From the NCBI GenBank assembly GCA_948579355.1, contig CAPAOV010000004.1:118797-182796 (forward strand): DNA of 64,000 nucleotides, read 5' to 3'. This stretch comes from an uncultured Eubacterium sp. (GTDB taxonomy: Bacteria; Bacillota; Clostridia; Lachnospirales; Lachnospiraceae). The notes below the pieces were generated by a model. The model did not search any database, was not told the origin of the DNA, and saw nothing but the letters and a program-made list of their open reading frames with translations. The stretch's first letter is position 1. Each line of letters opens with the position of its first letter. Position numbers and translations under genes: made by a program. Positions 55,318 through 62,893 of this stretch are shown here, piece by piece.

Positions 55318-55803
55318 ATGATACGTGTGAGAATGGCGGATTACAAAATATGTAATTCACCGGAGCGGATAAGTACGGTTGGTTTAGGCTCGTGTATCGG
55401 AGTTGTCTTATGCGATGAAATTTCGGGGTTGTGTGGAATGGCACATATTATGCTGCCAGATAGCACAAAATTGAAATGGAACAACGAAGAGGGAAATCGC
55501 AGGAAATTTGCGGACACCTGTCTGGAAGATATGTTTCAGGAGATGCTGAAGCGGGGAGCCGACCCGACGCACATGTATTCGAAAATAGCGGGCGGTGCGA
55601 AGATGTTTGCGTTTGAGTCACAAAGCGAGGCGCTTAATATCGGAGAACAAAATGTCAATGCAGTCCGCGGTTTTTTAAAGACGCATAACATCCCGATAAG
55701 GGCAGAACATGTTGGGGAGCATTATGGGAGAACCATTGTGTTTTGTCCGGAAAACGGCTCGTTAAAGATTAGAGTCGTGGGAAAAGGTAAATTGGAAATC
55801 TAG
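55318..55803 (+). CDS. cheD: Chemoreceptor glutamine deamidase CheD
   Basis: The 161-residue protein has the catalytic Cys in STVGLGSCIGVVLCDEISG (near residue 27), the His in CGMAHIMLPDS, and KIAGGAKMFAFESQSEALNI further on. CheD deamidates receptors and in Bacillus works with CheC, which is absent here. The ribosome site is weak, so translation may be coupled to cheW. An ATG at 55333 is an alternative start. Confidence 0.94.
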   Translation: MIRVRMADYKICNSPERISTVGLGSCIGVVLCDEISGLCGMAHIMLPDSTKLKWNNEEGNRRKFADTCLEDMFQEMLKRGADPTHMYSKIAGGAKMFAFESQSEALNIGEQNVNAVRGFLKTHNIPIRAEHVGEHYGRTIVFCPENGSLKIRVVGKGKLEI

Positions 55804-55816
55804 AGAGGTGCTTAAT

Positions 55817-56143
55817 GTGAAATATAGGTATATTCCTGCATTGGTTATGCTGGCGGCCGGTTTGGTGTGCTGCATTTTGAGCGTAGTACAAGGCTGGCCG
55901 GTGCAATACAGTTTGATTACATTGCTCATCGTGCTCATTGTTTTTTATATTATCGGACAGATTGCAGCGCAAATTGTCGGACGTGTACAGGCAGAACATC
56001 TTGCCATGGTCGAGGCAGAGCGCAAGCGGAGAGAAGCAGAGGAGCAGGCGCGCAGGGAGCAGGAAGAGCGCGAAGCGATGGAAGCGGAAGAGGCAGAAAA
56101 GCAGGAGGTTCCGGAAGCGGAGGAAGCGAATAGAAATGGATAG
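55817..56143 (+). CDS. Small membrane protein of the flagellar cluster, unknown function
   Basis: GTG 55817 is chosen six bases after gaggtg; a GTG at 55808 is possible. The 108-residue product has two hydrophobic segments (about 5-24 and 31-52, separated by QGWPVQYS) and a C-terminal highly charged Glu/Arg helix (residues 58-105) predicted to be coiled coil in the cytoplasm. I do not recognise a family. It lies between cheD and sigD, in a tightly packed gene order, so a motility role is likely but undefined. Confidence 0.65.
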   Translation: MKYRYIPALVMLAAGLVCCILSVVQGWPVQYSLITLLIVLIVFYIIGQIAAQIVGRVQAEHLAMVEAERKRREAEEQARREQEEREAMEAEEAEKQEVPEAEEANRNG

Positions 56144-56159
56144 GGAAAGGACGTAGCAG

Positions 56160-56924
56160 ATGAGGGAAGCGGACAGAAATAAATTATGGGACCGGTATCA
56201 TGTGGCCAAAACTCCCGAACTACGCGAACAATTGATTTTGGAGTATGCCAACGTAGTGAATCTGGTGGCCGGACGTCTTAGTATGTATTTGGGATATACG
56301 GTAGAATATGATGATTTAGTGGGATATGGTATTTTCGGTCTGATTGACGCCATTGATAAATATGATATGGCTAAAAATGTTAAATTTGAGACTTATGCAA
56401 GTCTGCGTATTCGTGGCGCCATTCTTGACCAAATCCGAAAGATGGACTGGATTCCGAGGACGCTGCGCCAGAAACAGAAGCGGATGGATACCGCCGTGGC
56501 AAAACTGGAAAGCGAGTATGGACGTGCTGCTACCCCGCAGGAAGTGGCGGATGAACTTGGTATAACATTAGACGAATATGAAAATTGGAAAACCGAGGCA
56601 GAATTTACCAATCTGGTTTCTTTAGACGACTATCTGGAACAGGGAAGCGAAGGTCGTATTGAGACTTTCGGCACCAAATTTCAGCAGCCGGAGAATGCGA
56701 TACAAAAACAGGAACTAAAGGAGATGCTTGTTGAGGCTCTCAGGACTTTAACGGAGAAAGAGCAGAAAGTAATTACGTTATATTATTATGAGGAGCTGAC
56801 ACTAAAGGAGATTAGTGAGATTTTGTCGGTGTCAGAATCCCGTGTTTCGCAGTTACACACAAAGGCGTTACAGAAAATTAAAGTACAGTTAGGCGATTCG
56901 GTTGATTTGCTTAATTTATTTTGA
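56160..56924 (+). CDS. sigD: Flagellar sigma factor sigma-D/FliA (WhiG type)
   Basis: The 254-residue protein shows region 2 (LVAGRLSMYLGYTVEYDDLV; GYGIFGLIDAIDKYDMAKNV), the promoter-opening segment FETYASLRIRGAILDQIRKM with DWIPRTLR, which is diagnostic for FliA/SigD, and region 4 (EELTLKEISEILSVSESRVS). It directs late flagellar genes such as flagellin and chemotaxis receptors. Placement after cheD matches Bacillus. No anti-sigma gene flgM is in the window. Confidence 0.96.
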   Translation: MREADRNKLWDRYHVAKTPELREQLILEYANVVNLVAGRLSMYLGYTVEYDDLVGYGIFGLIDAIDKYDMAKNVKFETYASLRIRGAILDQIRKMDWIPRTLRQKQKRMDTAVAKLESEYGRAATPQEVADELGITLDEYENWKTEAEFTNLVSLDDYLEQGSEGRIETFGTKFQQPENAIQKQELKEMLVEALRTLTEKEQKVITLYYYEELTLKEISEILSVSESRVSQLHTKALQKIKVQLGDSVDLLNLF

Positions 56925-56996
56925 AATTAGCAGGCTCAGGAGGTGGAATACCTTTTGGGCCGAACTCTTTGATTTACAAAATGCAGGAGGATAAGT

Positions 56997-58595
56997 ATGG
57001 CGGCCAACGGTTATTTTCAATTGCTTCACGAAGATGGCAAAATGTGGATGAAAGTATTTCCACCGGAAGAGGGGGGAAATATGTTTACGGTAGAAGATGT
57101 TATGAACTATCTGGACATGATATCATTTCCCGATTATGATGAGGTGGCAATTGACCAATATATTAAAAATCTGGAATTTGACAGTCCGCTCCTTTTAAAA
57201 GAGGGGGAAATTATCCCGGAGAGTGAGAGATGTTCGGTCTCCATCACACCGATGGGGGAACGTGCATTTGTCCGTTTCTATCCGCCCTCGACGGGCGGCG
57301 CATCGCTTACGGAAGAGGATATTATCAGCGATTTAAAGCATGCGGGAGTTTGTCACGGCATAAAGAAAAAGGCGATACGGCATTTTCTGGAGCATCACGA
57401 ATACGGACGTGAATATATTATGGCGGAGGCGACGCCTCCGGTACAGGGATATAGTGCGAAGATACAGTATTTTTTTGATATCAATACGACGGCGAAACCA
57501 AAGTTAAAGGAAGATGGCAGTGTAGATTTTCACCAACTGGGGAATATTAAGTCTGTTCAGGCAGGAGATAAACTGGCAACTCTGACGCCGGCTTATCGCG
57601 GAAAGGCGGGCGTCTCCGTACTGGGTAAGCCAATCCCTCCAAAGAAAGTGAAAGTAAGGCATCTGCGTTTTGGACGCAACATAACATTGTCGGAAGACCA
57701 ACTGCATATTTACTCGGATGTTTCGGGACATGTCACGCTGGTTGAAGATATGGTAATGGTATCCAATGTCTATCATGTTCCGGCCAATGTAGATTCTTCT
57801 ACGGGAGATATCGAACACAAAGGAACAGTAGAAGTGGCGGGAAATGTCAATACGGGCTTCGCCATAAAGGCGGAGGGAGATATTATCGTCAATGGGGTTG
57901 TCGAGGGTGCGACGCTCATATCCGGAGGGAATATCGTGTTAAAGCGTGGTATGCAGGGGGCAGACCGCGGCACACTGGAGGCGGAGGGCAATATTACCGC
58001 CAAGTTTTTAGAGAACAGCAAAGTGGTTTGTAAAGGAAGTCTTCGCTCGGACGCCATTTTGCACAGTCAGGTATCCTGTCAGGAGAAAATAGAAGTTCTC
58101 GGGAAAAAAGGGCAGATTAACGGTGGCAGCGTAAAGACATATGCGGATATATGCGTTACCAATCTTGGCTCGACGATGGGAGCTGCGACGAAAATAGAGA
58201 TTATATCGGAAAAGGATTTAATTGTCCGTACGAACGATTTAAAAGAGGAAATTGAAGAGACGGAAAAGGCTCTGCAGAAAATAGAACAGATTGTCCATAA
58301 AGTAAAGCAAAAACTGGCGAAAAAGCAGGAGATTCAGCCGGAGCAGAAGAAATACCTGAAAAATGCGACAATCGAAAAACCGAAATTGATGAAACAAATA
58401 AGAGAAAAGAAAGATGAAAGAGAACGTTTGCTACGGCGTATAGAGAAGAATAAGAAAGCGTGTATCCGCGTCGATAATGTCGTTTATCAGGGTGTTGAAA
58501 TTGTTGTCAAAGACGTAAGGAAAATTCAACATGAATCGGTATCGCATTGCCGGTTTGTCCGTGATGGCGCGGATGTAAAGATGGTTGGATTGTAA
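56997..58595 (+). CDS. FapA-family protein (DUF342)
   Basis: The start is ATG 56997 behind caggagga. The 532-residue protein has an N-terminal region with EDGKMWMKVFPPEEGGNMFT. A beta-helix core (about 270-395) carries Gly- and Val-rich repeats such as VEVAGNVNTGFAIKAEGDII and GTLEAEGNITAKFLENSKVV. A C-terminal coiled coil (about 405-480) and short final domain follow. This is the FapA/DUF342 architecture. Such polymer-like proteins are frequent in clostridial fla clusters, but their task is unknown. Confidence 0.85.
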   Translation: MAANGYFQLLHEDGKMWMKVFPPEEGGNMFTVEDVMNYLDMISFPDYDEVAIDQYIKNLEFDSPLLLKEGEIIPESERCSVSITPMGERAFVRFYPPSTGGASLTEEDIISDLKHAGVCHGIKKKAIRHFLEHHEYGREYIMAEATPPVQGYSAKIQYFFDINTTAKPKLKEDGSVDFHQLGNIKSVQAGDKLATLTPAYRGKAGVSVLGKPIPPKKVKVRHLRFGRNITLSEDQLHIYSDVSGHVTLVEDMVMVSNVYHVPANVDSSTGDIEHKGTVEVAGNVNTGFAIKAEGDIIVNGVVEGATLISGGNIVLKRGMQGADRGTLEAEGNITAKFLENSKVVCKGSLRSDAILHSQVSCQEKIEVLGKKGQINGGSVKTYADICVTNLGSTMGAATKIEIISEKDLIVRTNDLKEEIEETEKALQKIEQIVHKVKQKLAKKQEIQPEQKKYLKNATIEKPKLMKQIREKKDERERLLRRIEKNKKACIRVDNVVYQGVEIVVKDVRKIQHESVSHCRFVRDGADVKMVGL

Positions 58596-58616
58596 TGAGG
58601 ATTGGAGGGTATCGTT

Positions 58617-58925
58617 ATGCCAATGGGAACAATCGATGCGGTCACAATGGCGCCGCGCACAGTCAATGCAGCAGAAATACAGGGAAAAGAAAATACACAA
58701 TATCAGAACACTGGGGAACAGAGCGCAGTACAGTTTCAGCGTGACACGGTACAGCAGGCCCAACAGACAGCAGAGACACAGGAAAGTGAGACCAATGAAT
58801 ACGATAACAGCGGCGGCTCGGGAAAGGGGTATGCTGGCGGGCAGTCGAAAAGGAAAAAGAAAGACGATAAAAAAGAGCAGAAGATGGCCCCGCGTTCCAA
58901 CAGCAGTTTTGATATTATGATATGA
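58617..58925 (+). CDS. Small hydrophilic protein of the flagellar cluster, unknown function
   Basis: The start is ATG 58617 behind ttggagggt. The 102-residue product is Gln/Thr/Glu-rich and probably disordered, with a helical segment around VQFQRDTVQQAQQTAETQES and a basic patch (KRKKKDDKKEQK, near residue 78) before a short hydrophobic end (SSFDIMI). No family was recognised. A good ribosome site and position between the FapA-type gene and the SwrB-like gene support that it is real. Confidence 0.6.
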   Translation: MPMGTIDAVTMAPRTVNAAEIQGKENTQYQNTGEQSAVQFQRDTVQQAQQTAETQESETNEYDNSGGSGKGYAGGQSKRKKKDDKKEQKMAPRSNSSFDIMI

Positions 58926-58930
58926 TGCAA

Positions 58931-59072
58931 AGGTCGAAAGGTCAAAATGCCGTTCATGCTTGCATGTTACGGCTTTTGACCTTGAGACCTGCCAAACATG
59001 AGAAAGGAGCGATTTACGCAGTAAATCAGCGGATTTCGAATGTTTGATGGTGCTGAACGTTCGTTTAGCACC
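58931..59072. other. Densely folded non-coding block (three or more nested hairpins)
   Basis: The 194-base gap between two genes holds four inverted repeats. AGGTC/GACCT (58931-58935, 58986-58990) encloses AGGTCAAAA/TTTTGACCT (58939-58947, 58974-58982) and GCCGT/ACGGC (58949-58953, 58969-58973). CAAACAT/ATGTTTG (58993-58999, 59040-59046) encloses GATTTAC/GTAAATC (59011-59017, 59021-59027). A ten-base stem lies at 59049-59072. No T run follows. It may be a structured RNA or a MITE-like repeat. Confidence 0.6.
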
Positions 59073-59119
59073 GACCGAAGCGGAGCGAAGACGCCGTAGT
59101 TGTGAAAATGGAGGAAGTT

Positions 59120-59788
59120 ATGACAGGTTTGGAAGTATTTTTAATTATTGCGGGTTTTGCCTGCATTTGCATTAGTTTTTTTGTTTCCGGAAAGAAAGCT
59201 GCCGGACTGGAAGACGACGGGGAAGCAGTTCGTTCCTCTGCTGTCTGGTCGGAAAAGGAAGAGCAGATGATTCGGGACAGAATCGATAATATTTTGACAG
59301 ACATACAAAATGAACTGGTAGATACAACGGAGGACCAGATGAACCGCCTGTGTAATGATAAGATTATGGCGGTGGACGAGTTCTCGAGACAATTGCTGGA
59401 GAAGATTGAAAACAACCATCAGGAAGTTGTTTTTATGTACAATATGCTGAATGAGAAAGAAAAGGAAATTAAAAATATCGTACTTGAGCCGGTGAAAGCA
59501 CCGCAGCCGTCATCGGCTGCCGCCGAAGAGGTAAAAGCAGCGAAACCTCCTGCTCAAAGCGCACCGGCTGTCGTGACTCCGAAACAAAAATCGGTCGGGG
59601 AGCCAAAACAGAAAACGAAACCGGCAGCTCCGAAGACGGAGAAGCGGAGCAGTGTTCCGGGCAATGTAAATTTGCAAATTCAGAAAATGTATAAAGAGGG
59701 AAAATCTGTCTTGGAAATTTCAAAGGAATTGAACATCGGTCAGGGTGAAGTTAAATTGGTTATTGCATTGTACGGGGGCAAGAGATAA
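59120..59788 (+). CDS. SwrB-like membrane protein (DUF6115 type)
   Basis: The start is ATG 59120 behind tggaggaag. The 222-residue protein has one N-terminal membrane helix (FLIIAGFACICISFFVSG, about residues 6-23), an acidic coiled coil (45-125) and a Pro/Ala/Lys-rich linker (130-185). A C-terminal helix-turn-helix-like segment reads NLQIQKMYKEGKSVLEISKE followed by LNIGQGEVKLVIALY. The same order of parts and the same gene position, between sigD and rpsB, are those of SwrB of Bacillus. Homology is inferred from architecture and synteny. Confidence 0.7.
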   Translation: MTGLEVFLIIAGFACICISFFVSGKKAAGLEDDGEAVRSSAVWSEKEEQMIRDRIDNILTDIQNELVDTTEDQMNRLCNDKIMAVDEFSRQLLEKIENNHQEVVFMYNMLNEKEKEIKNIVLEPVKAPQPSSAAAEEVKAAKPPAQSAPAVVTPKQKSVGEPKQKTKPAAPKTEKRSSVPGNVNLQIQKMYKEGKSVLEISKELNIGQGEVKLVIALYGGKR

Positions 59789-60330
59789 TGAAAAAGAAAT
59801 ATTTTTTACGGGGACTAGGAGCGGGTATACTCATTACCGCACTTATTCTGTCTATCGGATACCGCAAACAGGATTCCGGAGAATCTGTCGTACAGAGGGC
59901 AAAGGAATTAGGGATGGTCTTTCCTGAAAAGACGCCTGACGCAACAGCGACGGCAAGCGGTTCGGCGGTCGAAGTTACGGCAACTCCCGCGGATACATCG
60001 GAAGCATCGCCAAAACAATCGCAAAGTCCGACAGCGGATACAACAAAAAAGCCTGACGCAAAACCGACGGCGACATCTACAAAGGAGGACAAGCCGAAGC
60101 CAACCGCCGGTAACTCGACGAGCAAACGGAAATTTACGGTGCGGGACGGATTGTTATCGAGTTCCGTGGCAAGGGAGATGAAAGAAGCCGGAATTATTAA
60201 AGATGCAGACGCCTTTGATAAGTATATTGAAAAAAGCGGAATGGCGCGGAAAATTCGGACCGGCACATATAAAATTCCGGTGGGCGCAAGTTATTCCCAG
60301 ATTGCAAAGATTATTACACGGAGCGAGTAG
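59788..60330 (+). CDS. Membrane-anchored protein with MltG-type LysM-like domain only
   Basis: The ATG overlaps the previous stop codon by one base. The 180-residue product has an N-terminal membrane anchor (residues about 10-24) and a Thr/Ala/Pro/Lys-rich spacer (50-110). A C-terminal domain (about 112-179) reads FTVRDGLLSSSVAREMKEAG, IIKDADAFDKYIEKSG and RTGTYKIPVGASYSQIAKII. The last part matches the LysM-like region at the front of MltG/YceG transglycosylases. The catalytic YceG domain is missing, so it may bind peptidoglycan rather than cut it. Confidence 0.65.
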   Translation: MKKKYFLRGLGAGILITALILSIGYRKQDSGESVVQRAKELGMVFPEKTPDATATASGSAVEVTATPADTSEASPKQSQSPTADTTKKPDAKPTATSTKEDKPKPTAGNSTSKRKFTVRDGLLSSSVAREMKEAGIIKDADAFDKYIEKSGMARKIRTGTYKIPVGASYSQIAKIITRSE

Positions 60331-60364
60331 TGGAACCGGTGCATATGAAAATAGAAAAATTTTC

Positions 60365-60393
60365 TTGCCATATGTGTAACGGCGTGTTATAAT
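60365..60393 (+). promoter_or_regulatory. Strong sigma-A promoter of rpsB-tsf
   Basis: TTGCCA (60365-60370), exactly 17 bases, then a perfect TATAAT (60388-60393). Confidence 0.85.
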
Positions 60394-60399
60394 AAATCG

Positions 60400-60500
60400 G
60401 ATTGAAAAAATCACACCTGTTGATTTTTGCTATGGTGCCGTTATCGGTGTGGCAAAAAGAAGAAGCAGGTGGAAGAAAAACCAAATGGAGGTAAGAAATA
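60400..60500 (+). promoter_or_regulatory. Leader of rpsB, possible ribosomal-protein autoregulatory RNA
   Basis: About 100 untranslated bases separate the promoter from rpsB. TTTTTGC (near 60425-60431) can pair with GCAAAAA (near 60452-60458) to form a stem around a GGTGCC/GGTGTGG-rich loop. An S2-binding leader is known upstream of rpsB in several bacteria; whether this one is equivalent is inference. Confidence 0.35.
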
Positions 60501-61235
60501 ATGAGTGTTATTTCAATGAAACAGTTACTGGAGGCAGGTGTTCATTTTGGACATCAGACGAGAAGATGGAATCCTAAAATGGCAGAGTACATCTATACCG
60601 AGAGAAATGGTATTTATATCATTGATTTGCAGAAATCGGTAGGAAAAGTGGACGAGGCCTACAATGCGATTAAAGAAATTGCAGCCGACGGCGGCAAAAT
60701 TCTTTTTGTCGGTACGAAAAAGCAGGCGCAGGATTCAATTAAGACAGAGGCTGAGCGCTGTGGTATGTATTATGTCAATGAGAGATGGCTTGGCGGTATG
60801 CTGACTAATTTCGAGACGATTAAGGCTCGTATCAAGAGATTGAAAGCTATTGAGAAGATGTCAGAAGACGGAACATTTGATGTGCTTCCGAAAAAAGAGG
60901 TTATTAACCTGAAAAAGGAATGGGCAAAATTGGAGAAAAACCTTGGCGGTATTAAGGATATGAAAGAGATTCCGGATGCTATCTTTGTTGTTGACCCAAA
61001 GAAAGAGAAAATTTGTATTCAGGAAGCGCACATCCTTGGCATTCCTTTGATTGGTATTGTAGATACGAACTGCGACCCGGAAGAATTGGATTACGTTATT
61101 CCGGGAAATGATGACGCTATTCGTGCTGTTAAACTGATTGTTTCCAAAATGGCGGACGCTGTTATCGAGGCAAATCAGGGTGAATCAATGGCAGATGAAG
61201 CTCCGGTTGAAGAATCAGAAGAAGAGGCAGTATAA
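60501..61235 (+). CDS. rpsB: 30S ribosomal protein S2
   Basis: The 244-residue protein has the S2 start MSVISMKQLLEAGVHFGHQT followed by RRWNPKMAEYIYTERNGIYI, and later RWLGGMLTNFETIKARIKRL. A short acidic tail ends it. It is part of the small subunit. The ribosome site is tggaggtaag. It is the usual partner of tsf. Confidence 0.98.
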   Translation: MSVISMKQLLEAGVHFGHQTRRWNPKMAEYIYTERNGIYIIDLQKSVGKVDEAYNAIKEIAADGGKILFVGTKKQAQDSIKTEAERCGMYYVNERWLGGMLTNFETIKARIKRLKAIEKMSEDGTFDVLPKKEVINLKKEWAKLEKNLGGIKDMKEIPDAIFVVDPKKEKICIQEAHILGIPLIGIVDTNCDPEELDYVIPGNDDAIRAVKLIVSKMADAVIEANQGESMADEAPVEESEEEAV

Positions 61236-61259
61236 TTTAGAAAGGTAGGATTTTGAACA

Positions 61260-62195
61260 ATGGCTAATATTTCAGCTTCAATGGTAAAAGAATTGAGAGA
61301 GATGACAGGCGCCGGTATGATGGATTGTAAGAAAGCTCTTACAAATACCGATGGCGATATGGATAAGGCAGTTGAGTGGCTTCGTGAGAATGGTCTTGCT
61401 AAGGCTGAGAAAAAGGCAGGCCGGATTGCCGCAGAGGGAATTGTAAAAACAAATATCAGCGAGAATGGTAAAAGTGCTGCCATCGTTGAAGTCAACAGTG
61501 AGACGGATTTTGTGGCTAAAAATGAAAAGTTCCAGAATTTCGTTGCCGCAGTAGCGACACAGGTGAGCGCTTCTGACGCAGAAGACATTGATGCATTTAT
61601 GGCTGAGCCGTGGGCTGCCGATACTTCCAAAACAGTTAAGGAAGAGCTGGCTTCCCAAATTGCAACAATCGGTGAGAATATGAATATCCGCCGTTTTGCC
61701 AAAGTATCCTGTGAGAACGGTCTGGTAGTAGATTACATCCACGCAGGTGGAAAGATTGGTGTTCTCGTGGCAGCAGAAACGGACAATACCGGAGACGAGG
61801 TTGTTGAGTGCTTAAAGAATGTGGCAATGCAGATTGCCGCTATGAGTCCTCTGTACCTTTCTACGGACGATGTCTCAGAAGACTATAAGGAAAAGGAAAA
61901 AGAACTTCTTCTTGCACAGGCAAAAAATGACCCTAAGAATGCGGGCAAGCCGGATAATATTATCGAGAAGATGATTACTGGACGCTTAAATAAAGAGTTG
62001 AAAGAAGTGTGCTTATTAGAACAGGCTTATGTGAAAGCAGAAGATAAGGAAAATGTGGCACAGTATGTGCAGTCTGTCGCTAAGGCAACCGGCTCGAATT
62101 TGAAGCTGTCACAGTTTATCCGCTTTGAAACAGGTGAGGGACTCGAGAAGAAAGAAGAGGACTTTGCAGCAGAAGTAGCAGCACAGATGAAATAG
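61260..62195 (+). CDS. tsf: Elongation factor Ts
   Basis: The 311-residue product has an N-terminal UBA-like domain (VKELREMTGAGMMDCKKALT), the first core motif (SAAIVEVNSETDFVAKNEKF) and a second core half with LLEQAYVKAEDKENVAQYVQ. It exchanges GDP for GTP on EF-Tu. It lies 24 bases after rpsB and ends before two terminators. Confidence 0.98.
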   Translation: MANISASMVKELREMTGAGMMDCKKALTNTDGDMDKAVEWLRENGLAKAEKKAGRIAAEGIVKTNISENGKSAAIVEVNSETDFVAKNEKFQNFVAAVATQVSASDAEDIDAFMAEPWAADTSKTVKEELASQIATIGENMNIRRFAKVSCENGLVVDYIHAGGKIGVLVAAETDNTGDEVVECLKNVAMQIAAMSPLYLSTDDVSEDYKEKEKELLLAQAKNDPKNAGKPDNIIEKMITGRLNKELKEVCLLEQAYVKAEDKENVAQYVQSVAKATGSNLKLSQFIRFETGEGLEKKEEDFAAEVAAQMK

Positions 62196-62224
62196 ACGCG
62201 TTAGCTACGAGCCACGCACGAGTG

Positions 62225-62268
62225 AAAAAGGAACCAATGAGAGCTTGCTCTCAGATGGTTCCTTTTTT
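62225..62268 (+). terminator. Rho-independent terminator after tsf
   Basis: A long stem with arms AAGGAACCA and TGGTTCCTT plus an inner TGAGAG/CTCTCA stem, followed by a T run (62263-62268). It starts about 30 bases after tsf. Confidence 0.85.
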
Positions 62269-62366
62269 GAACGAGTATGCGGCGACAGCCGTGACCCGAC
62301 ATGAAGCAATACTGTCGTAGACAGTTTGCGGAATGGAGGGGGCGTGGCGAGCATAAAGAACCCTAT

Positions 62367-62402
62367 AAAACGCTGGGAACACGCATGTTTCCAGCGTTTT
62401 TT
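62367..62402 (+). terminator. Second rho-independent terminator
   Basis: AAAACGCTGG (62367-62376) pairs with CCAGCGTTTT (62391-62400), and the arms extend inward with GAA/TTTC; the T run continues to 62402. It may terminate read-through from tsf, or a transcript no longer present. Confidence 0.75.
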
Positions 62403-62425
62403 GCGATTTAGGGGGTATCATAAAC

Positions 62426-62575
62426 TGGTGCAAAATATCGTAAGTTTTTGCACCAAAGTTGGTCAAAAGTTGGTCAGGCGAGTTGGTCAAAATTTTTTGA
62501 CCAACTTTGGAAGCGAAGTTTTCATGATTTTTATATGGTAGAAAAAGTTGGTCAGAGGAAAGCAGAAGTTGGTCA
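62426..62575. repeat. Iteron-like cluster of AGTTGGTCA units
   Basis: A 10-bp perfect hairpin (TGGTGCAAAA 62426-62435 / TTTTGCACCA 62446-62455) is followed by AGTTGGTCA at 62457, 62468, 62481, 62546 and 62567. The same unit is inverted at 62498-62506. The third and the inverted unit form a perfect 12-bp-arm palindrome at 62481-62506. It lies ahead of the AbrB-like gene. Together with the terminators it fills the 444-base gap after tsf; no other gene is seen there. Confidence 0.8.
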
Positions 62576-62639
62576 GGATGATGAGCGTCTGCTTTTTCTA
62601 ATATAATTAAAATCGCTTAAGGCGTGAAAGGAGACAATA

Positions 62640-62816
62640 ATGCATTTAGTAGAAATTGAAACAAAACTGAGGAAGGATGGGGTAATTCAGATACCAGATA
62701 AGGAACTGGAGGCAACAGGACTGCATGAGGGAGATGAGGTATGTCTTTTGTATTTGACAAAGCAGAAAGGGGAGAGACGTAACGATTCTGGTGAATTTAT
62801 ACTTGAAAGAAGATAA
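62640..62816 (+). CDS. Small AbrB/SpoVT-like DNA-binding protein
   Basis: The 58-residue frame starts behind aaaggagac. RKDGVIQIPDKELEATGLHE followed by GDEVCLLYLTKQ is the swapped-hairpin AbrB pattern, usually found in transcription regulators or antitoxins. No toxin gene follows; the next 300 bases are non-coding and contain a terminator. TATAAT at 62602-62607 may be its -10 box. It could control its own promoter through the repeats just upstream (inference). Confidence 0.6.
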   Translation: MHLVEIETKLRKDGVIQIPDKELEATGLHEGDEVCLLYLTKQKGERRNDSGEFILERR

Positions 62817-62849
62817 TGGAATACTATGGTGAGAGATAAAAAAGGTATC

Positions 62850-62893
62850 AGACGGCACTTATTTTTAGTGGAAAAGTAAGTGCCGTCTTTCTT
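62850..62893 (+). terminator. Terminator after the AbrB-like gene
   Basis: AGACGGCACTTA (62850-62861) and TAAGTGCCGTCT (62877-62888) are perfect 12-base arms around a 15-base loop, followed by TTCTT. The rest of the 320-base gap to 63137 holds CGTTAC/GTAACG and GGAAT/ATTCC inverted repeats but no recognised gene or clear promoter. Confidence 0.8.

Noticed and set aside
55867..56156. Open frames in two other plus-strand frames over the charged tail of the small membrane protein
   Set aside because: The repetitive Glu/Arg codons leave all frames open; only the frame of 55817-56143 has a start with ribosome site and membrane helices.
56921..57139. A 72-codon frame overlapping the end of sigD
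   Set aside because: It has no ribosome site and runs into the start of the FapA-type gene in another frame.
62326..62541. A 71-codon plus-strand frame after tsf
   Set aside because: It spans a rho-independent terminator and the AGTTGGTCA repeats, which explain its open state; there is no ribosome site.
62825..62878. A 17-codon frame after the AbrB-like gene
   Set aside because: It runs through the arms of a strong terminator and has no ribosome site.
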